The notes below the pieces were generated by a model that saw only the letters and a program-made list of their open reading frames with translations, ran no database searches and had not been told where the DNA came from. Positions 45,474 to 53,612 of a stretch of DNA of 64,000 nucleotides are shown here, one piece after another (position 1 is the stretch's first letter; the number at the start of each line of letters is the position of its first letter). The stretch is from SAR202 cluster bacterium Casp-Chloro-G3. GTDB taxonomy: Bacteria; Chloroflexota; Dehalococcoidia; Lucifugimonadales; UBA3495. The DNA lies in the NCBI GenBank assembly GCA_002816715.1, contig MUCJ01000004.1, positions 1 through 64,000 of the forward strand. Direction: 5' to 3'. Position numbers and translations under genes: made by a program.

Positions 45474-46026
45474 CTGCTAAATCTTCCATCTTGTCTTCAG
45501 CTTTCTCAATCTTGGTTGGAGCGTTGGGAATCAGGATCATATAAAGTGATCGACCCTCCATTGAAGGAGGCTTCTCCAATCTTACATCATCCTTCATGTC
45601 ATCGGCCACCTTTTTCAGCACCGATAGCCCTAATTGCTGATGGACTGATTCCCGACCGCGGAAACGAACAGTGAGCTTTACCTTGGAGCCATCATCAATG
45701 AACTCTCGCACCTTCCGCATTTTGGCTTCCAGGTCATGGATGCCTATATTCGGACGAAACCTGATTTCACGGAGTTCAGTGCTTTTCTGGCCTTTCTTGG
45801 ATTCTCGATCTTTCTTGGCGTAAAGATAGCGCAGTTTACCATAGTCCAGAAGCCGGCACACTGGAGGGTCAGCGTTAGGAGCTACCTCCACCAGATCTAC
45901 TTCTTGTTGGCGAGCCAATTGCATGGCCTTGTCGGTGTCCATCACACCCAATTGCTCGCCGGCTTCACCAATAAGCCGTATCTGAGGAGACCGGATCTGT
46001 TCGTTAACCTTGTACTGCCTAGCTAT
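45460..46026 (-). CDS. infC: Translation initiation factor IF-3, probable ATA start
   Basis: The N-domain begins 'ARQYKVNEQIRSPQIRLIGE', followed by 'LGVMDTDKAMQLARQQEVDLVEVAPNADPPVCRLLDYGK' and the C-domain 'RFRPNIGIHDLEAKMRKVREFIDDGSKVKLTVRFRGRE'. Conventional starts inside the gene (TTG at 45951) would cut away the conserved 'VNEQIR..QIRLI' N-domain. The only start with a good ribosome site (GGAGG, seven bases upstream) is the ATA at 46026, giving 188 residues. infC commonly uses a rare start (AUU in E. coli) for self-regulation. It is followed by rpmI (overlap) and rplT. Confidence 0.93.
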   Translation of the reverse strand: MARQYKVNEQIRSPQIRLIGEAGEQLGVMDTDKAMQLARQQEVDLVEVAPNADPPVCRLLDYGKLRYLYAKKDRESKKGQKSTELREIRFRPNIGIHDLEAKMRKVREFIDDGSKVKLTVRFRGRESVHQQLGLSVLKKVADDMKDDVRLEKPPSMEGRSLYMILIPNAPTKIEKAEDKMEDLADAKA

Positions 46027-46073
46027 ACTCTTACCTCCGACGTATGACCGTCAGCCACCTGGAAAGATGGTTC

Positions 46074-46102
46074 AATCTACCATAAGGCTAAAGGTCAGTC
46101 AA
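46074..46102 (-). promoter_or_regulatory. Sigma-70-type promoter for infC-rpmI-rplT
   Basis: On the minus strand TTGACT (46102-46097) and TAGATT (46079-46074) are 17 bp apart, 48 bp before the ATA start of infC. The predicted leader is only about 40 bases, too short for a long attenuator. Confidence 0.5.
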
Positions 46103-46229
46103 TGCGCTTGTCAATAGCGCGTTTCCTATTGGACACATTCGGAATTTATGCACTATTTTCCGACATAAAAAACTGTTGGGAGACTTAAAACCGTTGGTCA
46201 CTAATGAATAACCGTAATTAATATCCGCC

Positions 46230-47111
46230 TCAATTGGTCGGACTGAAACCCTCATCCAAGTCTTTCAGGAATTCCTCTATATTGGCCGACAACGGAGGTA
46301 GCTCCGGCCCTTCATCCTGCTGGTCTTTGTCGTAACGCTCTTCCAAGCGCCCCAAAAGCGAACCAACCCCAGAGGTGTCGTCGACCATGCCCTGGAGTTT
46401 TTCGTACTGTTCCTTGCCCAGATTAGGCTCAATCAGTCGCTCGGGCAATTCGTAAATATCACAGAGGATTTCCGTCAACCGGGCAGTACCGGTCAGGTCA
46501 TCCTCAACTTGGAAGTATTGAGGAAGGTGCACCACAAACGTCCTGGTTTCCATCCCTAGCTGTATCGCTTCTTGAGTGATCAAATAGGTGATAGTGGTTG
46601 GCCCTTCATAATTACTGGTTTGCACCCGTGCCTGTTGCCGTTCCTCTTCCACGTTCCCGCCGCTGCCCAGACCTGAGACCAGCAGTGGCCTGGTGTGCGG
46701 TACCATATCGTACATCCCGCCGACCAGTGAGTAACGTTTGACTCCCAAGAACTTCAGCACGTCCAGCATAGTATTGGTGAAGTCTTCGCCATAAAGGTGA
46801 GGCTCCAACAAATGCATGAACAGAAGGTCACGCCCATCTTCTTGGGTAGCATACCGAATGATGGTATTGGGGACTGTGACCTCCCGACGACCCTCATTGA
46901 ACAATGAGCGGGGTCGGTACCGTGTGAAGTCGTAGAACATGCCGGGCTGAGCAATTCTACCCAGCTCCTTGGCCTGCAGGTGACGCTCCAACCGGCCGAG
47001 CGCCAAAGTACCGACATTACCCACATCAATCCACGGCCTTAGCACCGCAATTGCGTGCGGATCTTTCAGGTCAGGAATAGGCTCTGAAAATTCAAACTCG
47101 CCGATACGCAT
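46230..47111 (-). CDS. PAC2-family (proteasome assembly chaperone-like) protein
   Basis: A 293-residue protein of the PAC2 superfamily. 'HAIAVLRPWIDVGNVGTLALGRLERHL' is the start signature; 'DLLFMHLLEPHLYGEDFTNTMLDVLKFLGVKRYSLVGGMYDMVPHTRPLLV' and 'TYLITQEAIQLGMETRTFVVHLPQY' match its beta-alpha layout. The C-terminus is acidic (Asp/Glu/Gln). ATG at 47111 gives the normal start 'MRIGEFEF'; no ribosome site is evident before it. Bacterial PAC2 proteins have no proven role; a proteasome is not visible here. Confidence 0.8.
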   Translation of the reverse strand: MRIGEFEFSEPIPDLKDPHAIAVLRPWIDVGNVGTLALGRLERHLQAKELGRIAQPGMFYDFTRYRPRSLFNEGRREVTVPNTIIRYATQEDGRDLLFMHLLEPHLYGEDFTNTMLDVLKFLGVKRYSLVGGMYDMVPHTRPLLVSGLGSGGNVEEERQQARVQTSNYEGPTTITYLITQEAIQLGMETRTFVVHLPQYFQVEDDLTGTARLTEILCDIYELPERLIEPNLGKEQYEKLQGMVDDTSGVGSLLGRLEERYDKDQQDEGPELPPLSANIEEFLKDLDEGFSPTN

Positions 47112-47397
47112 TGGTACAGTTTGACAGTCTCCATCTATATTTACAAGTACCGAACAGTCAGGGACGGCGCTTCTACATACGACGTGCGCTGAGCCATATT
47201 TGGGGCAGACCGAAACAAGCCGCAACGCCTCACGGCCCGTTACTTGATCAAAGTCTGTCTAAAACCTCTACAGATTTATCCTTTTTATCCATCGCCGAGC
47301 TCAGGATAGGCAGACTGGAAGTTTGCACCCGCTCGTGGTGAGCCTGTCGAACCACAATTTAGACAGTACACTATAGAAGCTGAGGCGCTACTGCCGC
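47112..47397. other. Spacer with a dispersed repeat
   Basis: About 286 bp between the amidohydrolase and PAC2 genes on the minus strand. It contains dispersed repeat copy C. No gene is supported. Confidence 0.45.
47289..47355. repeat. Dispersed inverted repeat, copy C
   Basis: The left arm 'CGCCGAGCTCAGGATAGGCA' and right arm 'CGCTCGTGGTGAGCCTGTCG' face each other. The right arm equals the complement of the left arm of copy B apart from a few changes. Confidence 0.65.
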
Positions 47398-48579
47398 CTA
47401 GCAGTCACCCATCTGTGTCAAACGTCCCTCGCGCCACACGATTGAGCCATCGCGGACGGTCAGGAAGGTGTCGAGGCGCACTTTTCCTTCTACATTGTGT
47501 CCCGCCATGTCATGCCACACGAACCGCCCCTCCCTCAAATCAAAAACGGCGGCGTCGCCCGCCATGCCGACAGCCAAAGACCCCAGAGACTCTTGCAACC
47601 CCAGAACCTTGGCGGGACGGATAGTGCTGGCGGCCACCGCATCTTCCAGCGTCATGCCCAATGCGTGGAACTTACTCACCAGATCATTCATCAGGTACAC
47701 CGTCCTACCCTCTGGCGGGACGTGGATGTCGGTGCTGATGGTATCGGGATTCATGCCCTGCTGCATCGCTGCCCTCACCACCTCGACATCGCAATGGACA
47801 CCGGCGTGACCGACATCCATCACCACTCCCCGCTTCACTGCTTCGCGAACTTCGGGGCGGATCTGGTTGTTTCGGTCTAGAATTGATTCGGCGTCACCGT
47901 TGAAGGCGTGGGTCGAAATATCTCCCGGGCCGAGGAACTCGAGCACATCGGGCAGGGGTATCGGAGTCCCGCTAACGTGCACCATCAGCCTGACTCCGGC
48001 CTGATCCGCTGCCGCGCGCGCCTTTTTCATAGCGGTGTGGGCATCCCAGCGGGCCACCGCGTCATGATGCATCCGTACCTTGACCCCAAAGAAGAAGCCG
48101 GGGTTGCTCTTGATGGCATCAATAGTACGGTCAACATCGATGATCCGCAGGTCATGCAGTCCTCCGCCCAAAACCCGATTCGCGGCCAGGCCCACCGATC
48201 CAATGTGGATAAATGCCAGCAGCCGGGTCTTGTGTGCCGGGAAAACGTAGTCCCTCATCGCACCGTAGTTCATGCATCCAGAACTCCCGGCGTCGACTCC
48301 AGTAGTCACCCCGGCCGAGAGGCAGTTGCGGTCAGCGTGCACCGCGCTGCCAGTGCCACCATGATAAAAGTGTCCATGCAGGTCTATCAGTCCCGGAGTA
48401 ACCAGCTTGCCGGCAACGTCCACCACATTCTGCGCCGAAGTTGGATCAATACGCTCCGCCACTGCCGCAATTTTCCCATCCTGAAATGCGACATCCCGAC
48501 GGTCGTGAATCCCCTGACCCGGATCCAGGAGGGTGCCTCCCTTGAGCAACAATTCATATATCGGCGGTACGCTAGTCAT
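47398..48579 (-). CDS. Amidohydrolase/deacetylase family metallohydrolase
   Basis: A 393-residue TIM-barrel hydrolase of the dihydroorotase-like group. 'GLIDLHGHFYHGGT' carries the HxH metal motif (about 61-74), 'FFFGVKVRMHHDAV' includes the Lys likely to be carboxylated, 'VHVSGTPIPLPDVL' and 'STHAFNGDAESI' give His ligands and 'DTISTDIHVPP' the catalytic Asp. The end 'LGSLAVGMAGDAAVFDL' is typical. GGGGGAAG precedes the ATG. Related enzymes deacylate N-acyl amino acids or hydrolyse cyclic amides; the substrate is unknown. Confidence 0.85.
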   Translation of the reverse strand: MTSVPPIYELLLKGGTLLDPGQGIHDRRDVAFQDGKIAAVAERIDPTSAQNVVDVAGKLVTPGLIDLHGHFYHGGTGSAVHADRNCLSAGVTTGVDAGSSGCMNYGAMRDYVFPAHKTRLLAFIHIGSVGLAANRVLGGGLHDLRIIDVDRTIDAIKSNPGFFFGVKVRMHHDAVARWDAHTAMKKARAAADQAGVRLMVHVSGTPIPLPDVLEFLGPGDISTHAFNGDAESILDRNNQIRPEVREAVKRGVVMDVGHAGVHCDVEVVRAAMQQGMNPDTISTDIHVPPEGRTVYLMNDLVSKFHALGMTLEDAVAASTIRPAKVLGLQESLGSLAVGMAGDAAVFDLREGRFVWHDMAGHNVEGKVRLDTFLTVRDGSIVWREGRLTQMGDC

Positions 48580-48704
48580 CTTCCCCCCATTTAAACATGC
48601 TTATTCCAAAATAATATCCGACGCACCAATTCTAGGTGAACCGGTACGTCGTCAATGGCGCCAACTTGAGTGGGCCGCTCCCGCCCAGAAACTTTCTGCA
48701 AGAT

Positions 48705-49166
48705 TTAATCGTCGGAGTAATCGTCGTCGTCATCGTCATCTTCGGCGTATTCTAGACGACGCAACCTGGGATAGACCAATTCTTTGGGACGGCGCAGATC
48801 GGCATCGGAGATGTCCGGCGAATCAGCCAACGGTTTGGCTTCCCATTTTTCCACTGATTCTCTAACCAACCGCCGCACCAGTTGAGGCGAACGGCCTTCC
48901 AAACGACCCAACTGGTAGGCCAGCGTTACCGCCAACTGCGTGCTGGTAATCTGATCAAAGGCATCGGAATCTCTCAGGTCCTCGGGCATGCAGCCAGACT
49001 GATCTATAAAGTCATCCAACACTTGACCAACAATGTCGGGCATCCCGCCCAATTCGATCTCGGTCATGTATTCGGTCAACTTATCGGTAAGGTCAACCAC
49101 CCCCTCTTCGGGCAGTACCAATTCAGCAAATTCTTCATTAAGAGTTTGGGGGTTATCATCGACCAT
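48705..49166 (-). CDS. Unknown acidic protein with Asp-rich tail
   Basis: A 153-residue protein of no recognised family. It is strongly acidic and ends 'YAEDDDDDDDYSDD'. The middle 'TQLAVTLAYQLGRLEGRSPQLVRRLVRESVEKWEA' looks helical. GGAG lies before the ATG at 49166. It lies 125 bp upstream of the amidohydrolase on the same strand. Acidic tails often bind basic proteins or nucleic-acid-binding partners, but no function is supported. Confidence 0.6.
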   Translation of the reverse strand: MVDDNPQTLNEEFAELVLPEEGVVDLTDKLTEYMTEIELGGMPDIVGQVLDDFIDQSGCMPEDLRDSDAFDQITSTQLAVTLAYQLGRLEGRSPQLVRRLVRESVEKWEAKPLADSPDISDADLRRPKELVYPRLRRLEYAEDDDDDDDYSDD

Positions 49167-49322
49167 TTACAACTAACTCCTTCACCTGCTCCCAAGCGGG
49201 AACAGGGTGGATATCGGCTAATTTTGCAACTATTATTTTAGCATGCTTGGGCCTTGCTCACTAAAAGGGATTTCTACGCCAACACGGACTTGAAAATAGC
49301 CCGTTGCCGCGACGGCGGTTCC

Positions 49323-49352
49323 TTGAAGCCCCCGGTTGGCCCATGCTATGAT
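49323..49352 (+). promoter_or_regulatory. Promoter for ybeY-dnaX
   Basis: TTGAAG (49323-49328) and TATGAT (49347-49352) are 18 bp apart, with TGC just before the -10, 57 bp upstream of the ybeY start. Confidence 0.5.
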
Positions 49353-49408
49353 GGCCATAGACTTCTCATCCCCAGATTTCATCGCACAATTTAAGGAGCA
49401 TTGCATCG

Positions 49409-49963
49409 GTGTCGCGCTTCCCAACCAGGGAAATTGACATCATCATCGACGAACCATTCGATAATTTGGCGTCTGAAGATTGGCTCAATATGGTGATGCA
49501 ACAGGCCATGCGAGTAGCTTTGGCCGATGATAAAGCCGGGCAGGTGAGCCTGCTGTTGACCGACGATGCCACGGTGCGGGATCTGAACCGTAAATACCGG
49601 GGGCTGGACGAAGTAACCGACGTGCTTTCCTTTTCTGCAGATTTTTCGGGGCACTGGGAAGGGCCAGACGAGCCTGAGGACAACGCTCAAGCCGGCGACC
49701 AAGCCTCTGCAATTTTCCCGTTTATCCTGCCTCCCGACCAGATACCACCTTTGGGTGAGGTTATCGTTTCCTACCCGCAAGCACAGCGGCAGGCATCCGA
49801 AAAGGGTCATGATTTGAAGAATGAACTGGCGTTGCTCATGGTCCATGGGGTGCTCCACCTGGTGGGCCACGACCACCTTGAAGCCGCTGACACTGAACTG
49901 ATGCAAGGCCAGGAACGTTTGGCTCTTCAGTCCATATTCGAGCCTGGCGCGGTGAGTCAATGA
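49409..49963 (+). CDS. ybeY: rRNA maturation endoribonuclease YbeY
   Basis: A 184-residue zinc endonuclease for 16S rRNA 3' processing and ribosome quality control. The metal motif is 'MVHGVLHLVGHDHLEAAD' (HGxLHLxGHDH) at about 144-161; 'VSLLLTDDATVRDLNRKYRGLDEVTDVLSF' is the family start and 'LGEVIVSYPQAQRQA' the ..GDI..... segment. GTG start at 49409 with AAGGAG somewhat far upstream. dnaX overlaps the stop by 4 bases. Confidence 0.93.
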   Translation: MSRFPTREIDIIIDEPFDNLASEDWLNMVMQQAMRVALADDKAGQVSLLLTDDATVRDLNRKYRGLDEVTDVLSFSADFSGHWEGPDEPEDNAQAGDQASAIFPFILPPDQIPPLGEVIVSYPQAQRQASEKGHDLKNELALLMVHGVLHLVGHDHLEAADTELMQGQERLALQSIFEPGAVSQ

Positions 49964-51696
49964 CCTCGCAAGTCTACTACCGCAAGTGGCGGCCAACCAG
50001 CTTTAGTGACCTGGCGGGACAGGAACACGTCGCCACTACGCTGCGGCATTCCATCCAGCAGAACCGGGTCTCCCATTCCTACCTGTTCTGCGGCCCACGG
50101 GGCACCGGAAAGACCAGCACAGCGCGGGTGCTGGCCAAAGCGGTCAACTGCCTTGCCCCCCAGGAAGGCGACCCTTGCAACGCCTGCGCCATGTGCATAT
50201 CAGTCAATGATGGCCGCTTTATGGACATCATTGAACTCGACGCGGCCAGCAATCGGGGTATCGACGAGATTCGGGACATTCGCGACAAGGTCAACTTCGC
50301 GCCGGTGGAAGGCAAGCGCAAAGTCTACATTATCGACGAAGCCCACATGCTCACCGATCAGGCCTCCAATGCCTTCTTGAAAACCCTGGAGGAGCCGCCC
50401 AGCCATGTCATTTTTATCCTTTGCACCACTGAGGCCAGCAAGATTCTGCCGACCATCATTTCTCGCTGTCAGCGGCATGATTTCCGCCGCCTGCCCGCCG
50501 AGATAATCTACCAACGGCTCAGCCAGATCACCGAAGGCGAGGGCGCTACCGTGGAGCCAGAAGCCATACGATTGGTGGCCCGCTACGCCGCGGGCAGCCT
50601 GCGGGATGCTGAGAATCTACTGGAACAACTGGTGCTGTCCTACGGCGAAGGCGTTGGTCTGCATCAGGTAGAGGAACTGCTGGGGCTGGGCCATGGCGAC
50701 CGCTGGCTGGAACTGGTCAAGAGTCTGCTGATGGGCAATACCGCGGCTTGTTTGGGAGCGATTAACCAGGCGGCGTGGGACGGCACCGACATGCGCCAGT
50801 TGCACCGACAGACCTTGGAACTGCTGCGGGCCGCCCTGCTGCTGGAGTGGGGCTCCAGCGAAGGCCTGGACCTGCCCGATCATGTTATTAGCCAGCTTCG
50901 AGAATTGGTCAACCAGCTACCATCATGGCGGATTGTAAAGGCCCTCAAACTTTGGGGCGAGTTGAATATGCGCTATGATGCTCCATCGACTTTGCCGCTG
51001 GAACTCGCCGTGGTTGAAATCTGCAATGGCGACGTCTCCCCACCGGTTACTCAGTCAACCGTTGCGGAAACTGCGCCCCAGGTAGCCCGCCCGACCAACC
51101 GGTCTTCGGCCACTGTTCAAAGCAATAATCGACCAGCGACAGCGTCTCCACCGACCCGAGCATCGACGCCAACCGAGCGGCCTCCGGCAACTTCACAAAA
51201 CCCACCGGTTGCCGAAACTGACAACACCAGAATTGCCCCGCCTGCGCCCGAAATGTCGCCGGTGGCATCCAATACTAACCCAGACCTGCCGACAGCGGGT
51301 CTATCCGTAGCGGATATTCCCGCCGAAGGAGACTTTCGGACGCGCTGGATGGCAACCGTGAAAGCCCTGAACCGTTACAAGGGCAAAAAGTACAACCTGG
51401 GCGCTTTGCTCCGCGACTGCAAGTCCGACTCCATAGTAGTCCAGGATGACACCATGGTCCTGAGTTTCAGCCATCGCACCAACATGGAGCGGATGCAGGA
51501 GGAGATGGAAGACCCCAACGGTCGCCGTATGGTCGCTGAGGCGGTGGAGAAATTCTTCGGCACGCCCTATACTTTTCAGTTAGTTCTCATGGAAGAAACT
51601 GGCGACAGCGGCTCCACCCGCTCCGCCCAGCAAAGTCCACTGGTGCGCGCCGCTTTGGGCATGGGCGCCAGGATTATACAGGAGCAGTCAGAATGA
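49960..51696 (+). CDS. dnaX: DNA polymerase III subunit gamma/tau
   Basis: A 578-residue clamp-loader ATPase. 'RKWRPTSFSDLAGQEHV' starts it; Walker A 'FCGPRGTGKTSTARVLAKAVNC' is followed by the Zn cluster 'PCNACAMC'. Walker B 'KVYIIDEAHML' and the sensor 1 'EEPPSHVIFILCTTE' follow. A Pro/Thr/Ala-rich linker (about 360-440) leads to the C-terminal domain. Neither an extra slippery site nor a strong frameshift signal was noticed. ybaB overlaps the stop by 4 bases. Confidence 0.95.
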   Translation: MTSQVYYRKWRPTSFSDLAGQEHVATTLRHSIQQNRVSHSYLFCGPRGTGKTSTARVLAKAVNCLAPQEGDPCNACAMCISVNDGRFMDIIELDAASNRGIDEIRDIRDKVNFAPVEGKRKVYIIDEAHMLTDQASNAFLKTLEEPPSHVIFILCTTEASKILPTIISRCQRHDFRRLPAEIIYQRLSQITEGEGATVEPEAIRLVARYAAGSLRDAENLLEQLVLSYGEGVGLHQVEELLGLGHGDRWLELVKSLLMGNTAACLGAINQAAWDGTDMRQLHRQTLELLRAALLLEWGSSEGLDLPDHVISQLRELVNQLPSWRIVKALKLWGELNMRYDAPSTLPLELAVVEICNGDVSPPVTQSTVAETAPQVARPTNRSSATVQSNNRPATASPPTRASTPTERPPATSQNPPVAETDNTRIAPPAPEMSPVASNTNPDLPTAGLSVADIPAEGDFRTRWMATVKALNRYKGKKYNLGALLRDCKSDSIVVQDDTMVLSFSHRTNMERMQEEMEDPNGRRMVAEAVEKFFGTPYTFQLVLMEETGDSGSTRSAQQSPLVRAALGMGARIIQEQSE

Positions 51697-51995
51697 ACAA
51701 AAACATGATTCGCCAGGCCCAAAAATTACAGGCCCAGTTGCAAAAGGTGCAAGAGGAGCTAGAAACCCTCACCGTTATTGGTACTGCCGGCGGTGGTGTG
51801 GTCAAAGTGGTAATGACCGGCAAGCAGAGCGTTGAATCGGTAACCATTGACCCCGAAGCCGCCGAAGATGTGGAACTGCTCCAGGACCTGGTCGCCGCCG
51901 CGGTCAACGACGCCTTCAACAAGACCCAGGAATTGGCCTCCCAGAAAATGAGCTCAGTCACCGGCGGCATGAACATTCCCGGTCTGGGATTTTAG
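51693..51995 (+). CDS. ybaB: Nucleoid-associated protein YbaB/EbfC
   Basis: A 100-residue DNA-binding protein. 'MIRQAQKLQAQLQKVQEEL' is the N-terminal helix, 'GTAGGGVVKVVMTGKQSVESVTIDPE' the beta core, and 'LQDLVAAAVNDAFNKTQEL' with 'GGMNIPGL' the tail. AGGAG lies before the ATG. It is next to dnaX and recR, its usual place. Confidence 0.94.
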   Translation: MNKNMIRQAQKLQAQLQKVQEELETLTVIGTAGGGVVKVVMTGKQSVESVTIDPEAAEDVELLQDLVAAAVNDAFNKTQELASQKMSSVTGGMNIPGLGF

Positions 51996-52038
51996 ATTCG
52001 GTGGTCTCTCACGAGATTGCCATGCAACGAGCGTCCGT

Positions 52039-52653
52039 ATGACCACCGAGCACCTGCCCTCGGCGGCGCCGTCGCTGGCCCGGTTGATACAGGAATTGAA
52101 CAAACTGCCGGGCGTCGGCCCCAAGAGCGCCCAGCGGTTGGCTTACTACATCATACGTCTGCCCAATGAAGAGGCCTTCGACCTGGCTGAGGCCATCAGC
52201 GCGGTCAAGCACAACATTGTATTTTGCCAGGAGTGCCAGAACCTGACCGACGCTGATCCCTGCACCATCTGCGCCAACCCGCAGCGAACCCGCGAGCAGA
52301 TTTGTGTCGTCGAAGACCCTCTAGACGTGCTGGCCCTGGAACGCACCCACTGCTATCACGGACTGTACCATGTGCTGCACGGGGTGATCTCTCCGTTGAA
52401 CGGCATCGGCCCGGAACAGCTCAAACTGAAGGAGCTTTTCCCCCGTCTGGCCAACACCGACGTTAAGGAACTGATCATCGCCACCAACCCTACATTGGAG
52501 GGCGAGGCCACCGCCATGTACATCTCCCGCCATCTGCAAGGGGCCAACATCAAAGTAACCCACCTGGCCCGGGGACTGCCCGTGGGCGGGTCTCTGGAAT
52601 ACTCCGACGAACTGACGCTGAGCCGCGCGTTTCAGGGCCGCCAGGAAGCGTAG
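52039..52653 (+). CDS. recR: Recombination protein RecR
   Basis: A 204-residue RecF-pathway protein. 'PSLARLIQELNKLPGVGPKSAQRLAYYI' is the helix-hairpin-helix, 'CQECQNLTDADPCTIC' the Cys4 zinc motif, 'ICVVEDPLDVLALERT' the Toprim start and 'GLPVGGSLEYSDELTLSRAF' the end. Together with RecO it loads RecA at gaps. Confidence 0.96.
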   Translation: MTTEHLPSAAPSLARLIQELNKLPGVGPKSAQRLAYYIIRLPNEEAFDLAEAISAVKHNIVFCQECQNLTDADPCTICANPQRTREQICVVEDPLDVLALERTHCYHGLYHVLHGVISPLNGIGPEQLKLKELFPRLANTDVKELIIATNPTLEGEATAMYISRHLQGANIKVTHLARGLPVGGSLEYSDELTLSRAFQGRQEA

Positions 52654-52669
52654 GTTAGGAAGTATAAGT

Positions 52670-53449
52670 ATGCCTCCCCCAAAAACTTACCGCGCCGAGG
52701 GCCTGGTGTTGAAGAACATCCCCTTTGGCGAAGCCGACCTGCTGGTGACCCTGTACTCCAGAGAATTTGGCAAGCTGAAAGCAGTCGCCAAGGGCGCGCG
52801 ACGTTCCAACAGCAAGATCGTCGGCCATTTTGAGCCGCTGACGGTCGCCAAACTCTCAATGGCCAGAGGCCGCACCCTGGACATCGTCAACCAGGTAGAA
52901 GTCACCGAGAATTTTTCTTCGCTGAAAAGCGATTTGACCACCCTGGCTCGGGGGTTGTACGTTGCCGAACTGGTGGATGGCTTCGGCTCGGAGGCCAGTT
53001 CTAATCAACAACTGTACGACTTGGCCATCGAAACCTTGGGAGCAATCCAACAGCATCCCTCCTGGGAATTGGTTCTGCGACGCTTTGAGTTGCATCTAAT
53101 GCGTGCTTCCGGCTTCATGCCTGAGCTATTCCACTGTGTTGATTGCCGGAAACCATTGGAGCCAGAACAGCATCGGTTCAGCCCAGATGCCGGGGGCACG
53201 CTTTGCTTGGACTGCGCTCCTTATGGCGTTCAAATTCGATCACTTTCGCTGCGAGCATTGAAAGTACTGCGACTGCTGCACCGCAGTAGAATCGCTGATC
53301 TGCCCCAACTACAGGCCCACGAGTCTCTTGAACAAGAGGTCAAATCCCTGCTTAGCACCGCCATCAGCTACTGGATGGATAAAGAAATTCGCACCAACTC
53401 GTTCCTCAATCACCTTGAGCGCTTACCAAAGGCTGAAGTATCCTCATAA
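52670..53449 (+). CDS. recO: DNA repair protein RecO
   Basis: A 259-residue protein. 'YRAEGLVLKNIPFGEADLLVTLYSREFGKLKAVAKGARR' is the OB-fold; 'CVDCRKPL..........SPDAGGTLCLDC' is the zinc motif (about 158-182). AGGAAG precedes the ATG. With RecR it promotes strand annealing and RecA loading. Confidence 0.93.
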   Translation: MPPPKTYRAEGLVLKNIPFGEADLLVTLYSREFGKLKAVAKGARRSNSKIVGHFEPLTVAKLSMARGRTLDIVNQVEVTENFSSLKSDLTTLARGLYVAELVDGFGSEASSNQQLYDLAIETLGAIQQHPSWELVLRRFELHLMRASGFMPELFHCVDCRKPLEPEQHRFSPDAGGTLCLDCAPYGVQIRSLSLRALKVLRLLHRSRIADLPQLQAHESLEQEVKSLLSTAISYWMDKEIRTNSFLNHLERLPKAEVSS

Positions 53450-53612
53450 CCAGTCTCAAGCACGGCATTTCTTAAGACTAATACCCAAACAGAATCCAAG
53501 CTTTACCTGTGTCTTTTCTCGTTCAATGCCGGGCCGAGTTGGAAAGTTCATATACTGAATTCTCCGTCGGCTAACCGGCGGAACATATCTCTGAGAAATT
53601 AGAGGACGATTA

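Noticed and set aside
45276-45951. infC starting at TTG 45951
   Set aside because: It would remove the conserved IF-3 N-domain strand 'VNEQIR..QIRLI', and no ribosome site fits.
49960-51696. Programmed frameshift in dnaX
   Set aside because: I saw no obvious A-rich slippery sequence with a following hairpin in the linker region, and the frame is continuous through the C-terminal domain.
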